Positions 1-6,219 of a DNA stretch of 7,537 nucleotides are shown here, in pieces. Source of the stretch: Acidobacteriota bacterium (GTDB taxonomy: Bacteria > Acidobacteriota > Thermoanaerobaculia > Multivoradales > JAHEKO01). The notes beneath the pieces are model-generated. The model ran no database searches, was not told where the DNA came from, and was given only the letters and a program-made list of their open reading frames with translations. Numbering within the stretch: the stretch's first letter is position 1; each line of letters opens with the position of its first letter. The DNA is taken from NCBI GenBank assembly GCA_024638355.1, contig JAHEKO010000181.1:1-7537 (forward strand), given 5' to 3'. Position numbers and translations under genes: made by a program.

Positions 1-905
1 CCGCGGCCGTCCGCGAGCTCGATCCAGTAGATCAGCGACCGGCAGCGGCGCATGGCCCATAGGACGTCGCGGGCCTGGAGCGCGCTGTGGATGTCGCTGC
101 CGTCGGAGAGGAGAACGACCACCCGCCTGCCTTGACGCTCCTCGAGCTGCTGGATGGCGAGATAGAGGGCGTCGTTGATCGCCGTGCCGCCGCCCGGCTC
201 GACCCCGCTCAGGGCGCCGCGCAGGATCTCGGCGCGCTGCAGAAAGGGAGAGCGATAGCGGATCGAGTCCGAGAAGAGATAGAGCGCGGCCTCGTCCAGC
301 TCGCGCATTGCCTCGAGGAAGGTGCGCACGCCTTGGAGGGCGGCCTCGAGATGGCCGCCGCGCATGCTGTCGCTGGCGTCGACCAGAAGCGCCACGGTCA
401 GGGCGGCGTCGCCCCCTTCGAAGGTCACGAGACGCTGCGGCACCGAATTGTCGCGAACTCTGAAGTCGTCCATTCCGAGTGGCTCGGGGCCGTTGGCGCC
501 GGCCCGGTCGACGGTCACGTAGAGCTGCCGGAGCTCGAGCTCGATCTGCTCGTCGATGCGCAGCGCGGGCGTCTCCCGCGCGCCGCGCACCAGCTCGCCG
601 ATCGCGCCGAGCGCCACGGCCTCGAAGCGATGGCTCTGGAAGTCGTCGCCCAGCGCCACGGTCATCTTGTACGGCGGCCGCGTGAAGCGGCCGACCTCGG
701 CGCCGTCGACCAGGAAGATCACCTCGCGCACGCCGTCGGCGTAGACGTCGACCTCGATGTCGGTCTCGCCGAAGGCCGCCTCGCGCTCGGAAGGCGAGTA
801 GAAGACGATGGCGAGCTCGTCCTCCGGCGCCTGGCCGAAGGCGGCGGCCGCCGCCAGGGCCGCGAGCCAGAGAGAGGCGCGGAGCGCCCGCCCGACCGCG
901 GTCAG
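1..905 (-). CDS. Exported VWA-domain protein with intact MIDAS (partial, C-terminus cut by window edge)
   Basis: Third gene of the minus-strand operon; 301 residues are visible and the 3' end lies outside the window. Residues 1-26 form a Sec signal sequence (Arg residues, then a Leu/Ala-rich core ending around GQA). Residues about 31-110 look like an Ig-like beta domain (VIFLVDGAEVGRF, RPPYKMTV). A von Willebrand factor A domain follows from about residue 165. Its metal-ion-dependent adhesion site is complete: D176-A-S178-D-S180, T241 in GGGTAIND, and D268 in LLSDGSD. It resembles VWFA-related proteins common in Acidobacteriota and probably acts as an exported, metal-dependent protein-binding module; the partner is unknown. 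The start is taken as CTG at 905-903, which overlaps the upstream TGA as CTGA. No in-frame ATG, GTG or TTG was seen between here and well upstream, the next GTG (residue 59) would remove the signal sequence, and AGGAGG sits 7 nt upstream. Confidence 0.85.
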   Translation of the reverse strand, partial: MTAVGRALRASLWLAALAAAAAFGQAPEDELAIVFYSPSEREAAFGETDIEVDVYADGVREVIFLVDGAEVGRFTRPPYKMTVALGDDFQSHRFEAVALGAIGELVRGARETPALRIDEQIELELRQLYVTVDRAGANGPEPLGMDDFRVRDNSVPQRLVTFEGGDAALTVALLVDASDSMRGGHLEAALQGVRTFLEAMRELDEAALYLFSDSIRYRSPFLQRAEILRGALSGVEPGGGTAINDALYLAIQQLEERQGRRVVVLLSDGSDIHSALQARDVLWAMRRCRSLIYWIELADGR

Positions 906-2923
906 CGGGACGCCTCCTCCTCGAAGGCGCGCGTGAGCAGCGGCAGCCGCACGGCGACGCCGCGCGCGACGCCCTCGCGCAGCGAGGCGAGGGGTGACGT
1001 CAGCGATTGGCCATAGCGGTAGCGGGGCGACGGCGCGGTGGCCTCGATGCGCAGCTCGCGGAGCCGTTGGCGGGCCTCGTCGGGGCGGCCCGTGCGCTCG
1101 AAGGCCAGGGCCTCGAGCAGCTGCAGGCGCTGGTCGGGGCCGAGCCGGTCGCGTGCCCGGGAGAGAAGCTCCAGGGCCTCGGCGTCGCGCTCCTGCTCGC
1201 GCAGCAGCCGCACCAGCGCTTGATAGGTCAGCGACAGCAGCCATGGCGGCGCGCCCTCGCGCAGGATGCGGCGGAGGTCGCGCTCGGCCCGCTCGAGGTC
1301 GCCGTGGCGCCGGCGCATGATTGCCAGCCTCAGCTTGGCCTCCGAGTTCGTGGCCTGGGATTCGAGAATCTGCTCCAGCCGCCGGGTCGCCTCTTCGTAG
1401 CGGCCCAGCCACTCGTAGTTCACCGCGAGGAGCAGGAGCGCGTCTTCGTTTCGGGGGTTCATCTCCAACGCGCTGCGCAGCAGGAGCTGGCTGGGCACGA
1501 GCATTCGATTGCGATGTCCGTACTCCGCGAGGCTGGTCAGGATGTCCGACGCGAGCCGGCGGCTCTCCTCGCCGCCGGAGCGGTCGACCAGGAGCTCGGC
1601 GAGCGCCTTCACCGCCCGCCCGCTGTGGCCGGCCAGCGGATACTGCTCACGGCGCAGATGCTCGAGGTAGGCCTGGTGGTGGAGGAGCATCAGCGCCGGC
1701 AGGATCTCGGGCTCGGTCGCCGCCAGTCGTCTGGCGACTTCGACCTCGACACGGAGCAGGGCGTGCAAGCCGGTCTGAACCCTGCCCAGCTTCTTCTCGA
1801 GCTCGCAGAGCTCTCGGCTGGCGGCCTCGACGTCGCCCGAGGCCGCGAACTCGCGCAGCATGTCGATGTAGGCCCGCCGTAGCCGCCGCCGCCCCGCCAG
1901 CTCTTCGGCGGTGGGCTCGCGGCGGGCGACGGCGGGGGGTGCCGGCCGCCTGCCACCCGATCTCGCGATCACGGCGCTCCAGGTGCGGTCGCAGGGGTCG
2001 GTGCCGGAAGCTCCGAGGTCGCCTTCGTCGACCACCCACACTTCGGTCGGCGCCGAGGCGAGGGAGCTCGCGCCGCCGTCGAGCTCCAGCGAGAGCTGGT
2101 AGACGCCGCGCGCGATCGGCGGTAGATCGAAGGCGAGGCGCAAGCTCTCGGCCGGAACGGCCGCCGGGCCGCGGGCGATCAGCTCGGCCGCCAGCGTGTG
2201 GGGCTCGGTGCTCTCGGCGTTCGTCGGCTCGAGGCGTACGCGGATGGCCGGCACGCTCTCGCCGAAGCCGAAAAGCGCGCTCGATAGCTCTACCCGGCCG
2301 CCGATCACCAGCACCGGCCGGGCGGCGGCGGTGAGGCGCGGCGCCCGCGGTGTGGTCGCCAGCAGCCAGCCGGAGCAGGCGTTGTCGATCGTCGGCGCGG
2401 TGAGCGCCGCCGGTGGATGGTCGGCGGGAACGGTCACGTCGAGAATGCGCAAGCCGAAGCGATGGCTGACGGGCTCGAGAACCAGCAGGCGGAGCGAATA
2501 GTCCCCCGGCGGCAGGTCGAGCGAGGTGACCAGCCGCATTCCGGCGCGCGCGGCGAGCGGCGTCGCCTCCCGATCGAGGGCCAGCCCGAGGTGTGCGGCC
2601 ACGGCGCCGGCCGGGGTGAGCGCGTAGACGTAGAACTCGTAGGTCGGCGCCGCGGCCGCCGGTACGGGCAGAGCGGCGGCGGGTACTTCGAAGACGATCG
2701 GCAGGCGCAGCGCAGAGGGCTCGTCCGCCGCTTCGAGCGCGCCAACGGGGGCGAGGACGGCGACCGGCAGCGGCCCTCCGGCGATGCCCTGGACGATGAG
2801 AGTGGCGGCTTCGGCTCGAGTGCCGGGCAGCGGCCGCAGCCGCGGATCGGCCAGGGCGGGGAACGCCGCGGTCAGGCCGAGCACGGCGAGCGAGACCGCT
2901 CTGGCGACGGTCGCCGGCAGCAC
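902..2923 (-). CDS. Exported protein with N-terminal beta modules and C-terminal TPR array
   Basis: Second operon gene, 673 residues. It starts at GTG, 2 nt after the stop of the upstream VWFA-related gene; AGGA lies 9 nt upstream. Residues 1-25 are a signal sequence ending in PALA before Asp26. Residues about 94-165 hold a beta-rich module (YEFYVYAL, LDLPPGDYSLRLLVLEP, ILDVTVP) of the kind seen at the end of VWFA-related proteins. A second beta-rich stretch runs to about residue 305 (FDLPPIARGVYQLSLELDGG). C183 and C311 flank it and could form a disulfide. From about residue 330 the protein is helical, and about residues 465-635 carry four or five TPR-like repeats (for example NEDALLLLAVNYEWLGRYEEA and AKLRLAIMRRRHGDLERAE). 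TPR arrays bind proteins, so a scaffold for the two neighbouring VWA proteins is plausible but inferred. The reading frame stays open upstream to 3808, but that part is a shadow of the VWFA gene. Confidence 0.85.
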   Translation of the reverse strand: MLPATVARAVSLAVLGLTAAFPALADPRLRPLPGTRAEAATLIVQGIAGGPLPVAVLAPVGALEAADEPSALRLPIVFEVPAAALPVPAAAAPTYEFYVYALTPAGAVAAHLGLALDREATPLAARAGMRLVTSLDLPPGDYSLRLLVLEPVSHRFGLRILDVTVPADHPPAALTAPTIDNACSGWLLATTPRAPRLTAAARPVLVIGGRVELSSALFGFGESVPAIRVRLEPTNAESTEPHTLAAELIARGPAAVPAESLRLAFDLPPIARGVYQLSLELDGGASSLASAPTEVWVVDEGDLGASGTDPCDRTWSAVIARSGGRRPAPPAVARREPTAEELAGRRRLRRAYIDMLREFAASGDVEAASRELCELEKKLGRVQTGLHALLRVEVEVARRLAATEPEILPALMLLHHQAYLEHLRREQYPLAGHSGRAVKALAELLVDRSGGEESRRLASDILTSLAEYGHRNRMLVPSQLLLRSALEMNPRNEDALLLLAVNYEWLGRYEEATRRLEQILESQATNSEAKLRLAIMRRRHGDLERAERDLRRILREGAPPWLLSLTYQALVRLLREQERDAEALELLSRARDRLGPDQRLQLLEALAFERTGRPDEARQRLRELRIEATAPSPRYRYGQSLTSPLASLREGVARGVAVRLPLLTRAFEEEASR
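913..918 (-). promoter_or_regulatory. Strong Shine-Dalgarno site for the CTG-started VWA gene
   Basis: The minus strand reads AGGAGG here, inside a GAGGAGGAGG run that also encodes Glu residues near the end of the TPR protein. It ends 7 nt before the CTG at 905. The perfect match and ideal spacing are the main evidence for CTG as the start. The site lies inside the upstream coding sequence, so a ribosome finishing the TPR gene could reinitiate directly. Confidence 0.75.
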
Positions 2924-2941
2924 GGTCAGGGTTCCTGACCG
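2923..2941 (-). promoter_or_regulatory. Perfect 8-bp hairpin at the VWFA/TPR gene junction (likely translational coupling element)
   Basis: The mRNA-sense sequence is CGGTCAGG-AAC-CCTGACCG, an uninterrupted 8-bp stem with a 3-nt loop. The 5' arm and loop contain the AGGA ribosome-binding site of the TPR gene. The 3' arm contains the TGA stop of the upstream VWFA gene and ends with the G of the GTG start. When folded it would hide the initiation region, and a ribosome reading to the TGA would melt it. There is no T-tract after it, so a terminator is unlikely. The structure is read directly from the sequence; the coupling role is inferred. Confidence 0.6.
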
Positions 2942-4620
2942 GGGTCGAGGGCCAGGTTGAGGGTCGAGATGCGGCGCGCGATGTCGTCGCGCAGGCTGAT
3001 GACGATGGTCTGCTCGCCTTCGGACACCCGCATCCGGAGCCGGTAGCCGGCGAGCTGGCCCATCGCCTGGAGCAGCTTGGAGTTGTCGATCTCGATCGGT
3101 ACCTCGCCGAGCGCGGGCTCGGAAAGATCGCCGTCGGCGCTCTGGGCGAGGACGACCAGCGACAGCTTGCCCACGTGCCGGTCGGCCTGCGGCAGCAGCG
3201 CGAGCTGGGAGATCGGCACCGTCACCCGGATCGGCACGACGTGGGTGCCGTTCTTCTGCCGCTCGCTCGCGCCCACCTCGACACTCGCCTCGAGCGGGTT
3301 GTCTCCCTCCTCGGTGAACAATGCGGTCATCGCCGCGCGCTCCAGCTCGCCGCCCGCGGCGCTTTCGTCGAAGCGCGTGAAGTGCCGAACCCTGAGCTCG
3401 GGGTGCCGCACGCGCACTTGGAGTCTGCCCTTTTCGGGGATCGCGGCGGTCGCCTCGAAGCCGAGCGAGTAGTACGAAAGCATGTCTCGCGTCAGGCTCG
3501 CGAGCAGGGGGTCGACGCTGGTCACGTTGAGCGACCCCAGGCCGCCGGTGCTGGTCGCTAGGGCGAGCAGGTTCTGCTGCTGGTTGGACCATTCGCTGTT
3601 GGAGAGGGTGGTGGCCTCGAGCGAGCGGTGCTCGACCAGCGAAGCCGTGGGCCGGGAACCGCCGACGTCGTGAATGTAGAACGCGACGCGATGATGGTTG
3701 GCTTCGTCGCTCAGCCTCGCGAACTGCGAGGTGATCTCGTTGGCGTCGATCTGGCTGCCGATGCTCGGCACCCTGAGGCGTGCGGCGATGCTCCGGTACT
3801 TGGTCCACCAGAGCCGGTAGACCGCTTCGGCGGGTCGCGTCTGCACGCCGCTGCCGAAATAGAGAACGCTCTTGCGCCCGGGCAGATTGGAGAGCAGGTT
3901 GACCAGCCGCTGGAGCTGGCCGAGAGCCCGCTCTGCTTCCTGGCGCTCCTCGAGAGCTTGCTGGTTGATCTCGCTCAGGAGCCGCTCGGCGATGCTCAGC
4001 ACCTCATCCGCCTGCTCGACGGTGAGCGCGTCCTCGGGTCTCGGAGCCGACTCCAGTCGGCTGAGCAGCAGCCGGCGCGAGCCGCGCGAGAAGGGGATCA
4101 CCGGGCGGTCGTCGAGCCGCTCGATCGCCGTCCTCACGAGGTCGAGATCGGTGGTGAAGGTCTGTTCGATGCCCAGGGACGTGCCCTGCCTCGCGACCAT
4201 GATGCCCCGCGTCGACCCGGCCAGGTTCGGCAGCAGCTCGATCAGCCGATCGAGCATCTCGTTGGCGTCCTTGGGCTTGAACGCGCGCTGATCCCAAAGC
4301 ACCACCAGGTAGGGATGCTCCGCCGCGGCGGTGTGGGCCGGGGCTGCCGTCGCCGCTGCGAGCGGCTCGGAGAGCGTCGCCAGGCCGTCTTCGACGGCGG
4401 CGAAGTAGTCGATCGGCACCGGCTTGCCGTTGACCAGGAGCTCGAACTCGTCGCGGCCGAGCCCGCGCACCGGCACTCCGTTCGGGCCGGTGACGACGGC
4501 GTCGACGTTGATCACCCGCACCTCGATCACCTCGCCGAAGGCCGTCGGCTGCGCCGCCAGCGGGACGGCGAGGAGAGCGCACGCGAGAAGCGCCGATGAG
4601 GCGCGGCAAGCCAGCTGCAA
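2926..4620 (-). CDS. Exported VWFA-related protein (Acidobacteriota type) with degenerate MIDAS
   Basis: First operon gene, 564 residues. The start is taken as TTG at 4620-4618, giving a compact signal sequence (residues 1 to about 23, core ALLACALLAVPLAA) with GGAGA 7 nt upstream. The open frame continues to 4833, but that extension is Arg-rich, would overlap the divergent glycosyltransferase gene and would bury the signal sequence. Residues 30-75 match the conserved entry of VWFA-related proteins (VDAVVTGPNGVPVRGLGRDEFELLVNGKPVPI). The VWA fold follows: strand YLVVLWDQ at 104-111, a helical insert, then LPGRKSVLYFGSG around 243-255, ending with YYSLGFEA, a Gly-Arg turn and VRHPELRVRHFTRF. 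The MIDAS looks lost: D110 is kept, but Ser-x-Ser is absent and the usual Asp-Gly of the later strand reads Ser-Gly. Residues about 480-562 form a beta module (GKLSLVVLAQ, AGYRLRMRV). The role is unknown; it is probably an exported binding protein. Confidence 0.85.
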   Translation of the reverse strand: MQLACRASSALLACALLAVPLAAQPTAFGEVIEVRVINVDAVVTGPNGVPVRGLGRDEFELLVNGKPVPIDYFAAVEDGLATLSEPLAAATAAPAHTAAAEHPYLVVLWDQRAFKPKDANEMLDRLIELLPNLAGSTRGIMVARQGTSLGIEQTFTTDLDLVRTAIERLDDRPVIPFSRGSRRLLLSRLESAPRPEDALTVEQADEVLSIAERLLSEINQQALEERQEAERALGQLQRLVNLLSNLPGRKSVLYFGSGVQTRPAEAVYRLWWTKYRSIAARLRVPSIGSQIDANEITSQFARLSDEANHHRVAFYIHDVGGSRPTASLVEHRSLEATTLSNSEWSNQQQNLLALATSTGGLGSLNVTSVDPLLASLTRDMLSYYSLGFEATAAIPEKGRLQVRVRHPELRVRHFTRFDESAAGGELERAAMTALFTEEGDNPLEASVEVGASERQKNGTHVVPIRVTVPISQLALLPQADRHVGKLSLVVLAQSADGDLSEPALGEVPIEIDNSKLLQAMGQLAGYRLRMRVSEGEQTIVISLRDDIARRISTLNLALDPGQEP

Positions 4621-4627
4621 GGTCAGA

Positions 4628-4632
4628 TCTCC
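4628..4632 (-). promoter_or_regulatory. Shine-Dalgarno site supporting the TTG start of the VWFA-related gene
   Basis: The minus strand reads GGAGA, ending 7 nt before TTG at 4620. It lies in the loop of a short possible stem (GGTC...GACC). Together with the signal sequence that begins right after, it favours TTG over the distant ATG at 4833. Confidence 0.5.
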
Positions 4633-4638
4633 GACCGG

Positions 4639-4655
4639 TCTCGAGTGAATCGAGA
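4639..4655. repeat. Operator-like inverted repeat TCTCGA-N5-TCGAGA
   Basis: Two perfect 6-bp arms, TCTCGA and TCGAGA, are separated by GTGAA. The 17-bp dyad lies about 20 nt before the TTG start and about 30 nt before the ATG of the divergent gene. That position suits a shared operator. Short dyads arise by chance in GC-rich DNA, so the regulatory role is inferred. Confidence 0.35.
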
Positions 4656-4685
4656 GGATTAGTCTACTCTGTACCGGCTGCCGGA

Positions 4686-6194
4686 ATGAGACGACTCGAC
4701 CCACTCTGGATCCTGCCGCTGGGCAAGCTCGCGCTGCACCTCGCGACCCTCCGCGGCTACGGGCTCTTCCGCGACGAGTTCTACTACGTGGCCTGCAGCA
4801 AGCGCCTCGCTCTGGGCTACGTCGACCACCCACCGCTGTCGATGGCCCTCTTGGCGCTCCAGCGCGCGCTGTTCGGCGAGTCGCTCGCGGCGATCCGGAT
4901 GCTACCCGCCGTGATCGGCGCGGCGACGGTCCTCGTGGTCGGCCTGCTGACCCGGCGCCTCGGGGGCGGGCGCTTCGCTCAGAGCCTGGCGATGCTAGCG
5001 GTCGGGCTCAACTTCCTCTCGGTCTTTCACAAGTTCTCGATGAACGGCGTCGAGGTGCTGGTGTGGACGCTCGCGGGCTATCTGACGATTCGCATCGCGC
5101 AGGAGGAGAGACCCCGCCTCTGGATCGTCCTGGGTGTCCTGCTCGGCCTCGGTCTCCAGAACAAGATCAGCGTCCTCTGGCTGGGCCTGGGCCTGGGCGT
5201 CGGACTGCTCGTCACCGGCGAGCGCCGTCGGCTCGCGACGCGCTGGCCCTGGCTGGCCGGCGGGCTGGCTCTCGCGATCTTCATGCCGCATCTTCTGTGG
5301 CAGGCGGCGAACGACTGGCCGACGCTCGAGTTCATGCGCAACGCCACGGGTCAGAAGATGATCGAGGTGGCGCCCGTCGAGTTCGTTCTGGGCCAGCTCG
5401 GCTTGCTCAGCCCGGTGGTGGTGCCGCTCTGGCTGACGGGTCTCGGCTGGCTTCTGCTGTCGCGTTCCGCCGGCCGCTATCGACTTCTCGCCTGGATCTA
5501 TCTGACCGTCTTCGCTCTGTTGATGGTGAGCGGCTCGAGCCGCTCCGGCTACCTGGGGCCCGCCTACACCTGGCTGCTCGGCGCCGGAGCGGTGGCCTGG
5601 GAGGGCTGGCTGGAGCCCGCCGGCCGGCGCCGGCTACGTCCGATCGCCGTGGCGCTGATCGCGGCCGGGAGCCTCGCGACGCTCCCTTTCGCCCTGCCGG
5701 TCCTGCCGGTCGAGACGTACGTTCGCTACGCCGGTGCGCTCGGGGTGGCGCCTTCCACCGAGGAGCGCAAGGAGCTGGCCGAGCTGCCCCAGGGCTACGC
5801 CGACATGCATGGCTGGAAGGAGCTGGTCGACGGCGTCGCGGCGGCCTGGGAGTCGCTCTCCGCGGCCGAACGGGAGCGGGCGACGGTGTTCACCTACAAC
5901 TACGGCAACTCGGGCGCGATCGACTACTACGGCGCGCAGCGGGGGCTGCCGCCGTCGATCAGCGGTCACAACAACTACTGGTTGTGGGGACCGCGCGAGT
6001 TCACCGGCGAGGTGGTGATCGTCGTCGGCGGCAGCCGCCAGGGGCTCGAGCGGCGGTTCGGGAGCGTCGAGCGCGCCGGCACCGTGGTCTGCCGCTACTG
6101 CATGCCCTACGAGAACGACAAGCCGATCTGGATCGCGCGCGGCATCCAGCGGCCGCTCGCCGAGCTCTGGCCCGAGCTCAAGCACTACGACTAG
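4686..6194 (+). CDS. Membrane glycosyltransferase, PMT/ArnT-like (GT-C fold)
   Basis: The 502-residue protein belongs to the dolichyl-phosphate-mannose mannosyltransferase/ArnT-like group (glycosyltransferase family 39/83-like), which moves a sugar from a polyprenyl-phosphate carrier to an acceptor on the periplasmic face. The N-terminus has the family signature: a first helix (LPLGKLALHLATL), then the acidic loop GLFRDEFYYVAC with D30-E31, then GYVDHPPLSM at 44-53. About eight to ten hydrophobic segments follow up to about residue 365 (for example AATVLVVGLL, LWLGLGLGVGLLV, LTVFALLMVSG). Residues about 370-502 are soluble, including FTYNYGNSGAIDYYG, SGHNNYWLWG and MPYENDKPIWIARG, a tail seen in bacterial relatives. 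The start at ATG 4686 is the only reasonable one; its ribosome site is weak. It is divergent from the VWA operon and convergent with the NTPDase gene. Sugar and acceptor cannot be read from sequence. Confidence 0.88.
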   Translation: MRRLDPLWILPLGKLALHLATLRGYGLFRDEFYYVACSKRLALGYVDHPPLSMALLALQRALFGESLAAIRMLPAVIGAATVLVVGLLTRRLGGGRFAQSLAMLAVGLNFLSVFHKFSMNGVEVLVWTLAGYLTIRIAQEERPRLWIVLGVLLGLGLQNKISVLWLGLGLGVGLLVTGERRRLATRWPWLAGGLALAIFMPHLLWQAANDWPTLEFMRNATGQKMIEVAPVEFVLGQLGLLSPVVVPLWLTGLGWLLLSRSAGRYRLLAWIYLTVFALLMVSGSSRSGYLGPAYTWLLGAGAVAWEGWLEPAGRRRLRPIAVALIAAGSLATLPFALPVLPVETYVRYAGALGVAPSTEERKELAELPQGYADMHGWKELVDGVAAAWESLSAAERERATVFTYNYGNSGAIDYYGAQRGLPPSISGHNNYWLWGPREFTGEVVIVVGGSRQGLERRFGSVERAGTVVCRYCMPYENDKPIWIARGIQRPLAELWPELKHYD

Positions 6195-6219
6195 CGCGAC
6201 CATCTGACCGGCGCGCGAC
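6195..6219. other. Short convergent gap, no clear terminator
   Basis: Only 25 bp separate the stop codons of the two convergent genes. A 5-bp GCGCG/CGCGC pairing with a 13-nt loop exists (6194-6216), but no T-run follows on either strand. I see no convincing terminator here, so read-through into the opposite gene is possible. Confidence 0.4.

Larger units (their letters stand above)
4621..4685. promoter_or_regulatory. Divergent intergenic region between the VWA operon and the glycosyltransferase gene
   Basis: These 65 bp must hold the promoters for both directions unless either lies inside a neighbouring gene. It contains the most AT-rich short stretch of the surroundings (about 4645-4673). 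On the minus strand TAGACT (4666-4661) matches four of six bases of a -10 box, but no matching -35 is present. On the plus strand no convincing -10/-35 pair is seen. An 8-bp palindrome GACCGGTC (4633-4640) and an inverted repeat (4639-4655) are candidate protein-binding sites. Confidence 0.5.

Noticed and set aside
87..1016. Plus-strand open frame of 309 codons
   Set aside because: It lies antisense to the exported VWA gene, is rich in Arg, Glu and Ala with no domain, and the opposite strand has a clear VWA domain with a full metal site.
2923..2941. The junction hairpin read as a transcription terminator
   Set aside because: No T-tract follows, the next gene starts immediately at its base, and terminating there would separate two genes that look co-transcribed.
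2924..3808. Upstream extension of the TPR reading frame
   Set aside because: The frame is open, but the translation is Arg/Ala-rich low-complexity and overlaps the well-supported VWFA gene. The signal sequence begins at 2923.
4596..4685. Upstream ATG at 4596 as start of the glycosyltransferase
   Set aside because: It would add a 30-residue non-hydrophobic extension overlapping the divergent VWFA gene start; family members begin just before the first helix, as from 4686.
6194..6216. GCGCG/CGCGC hairpin as a terminator between convergent genes
   Set aside because: Only 5 pairs with a 13-nt loop and no T-run on either strand; likely chance in GC-rich DNA.
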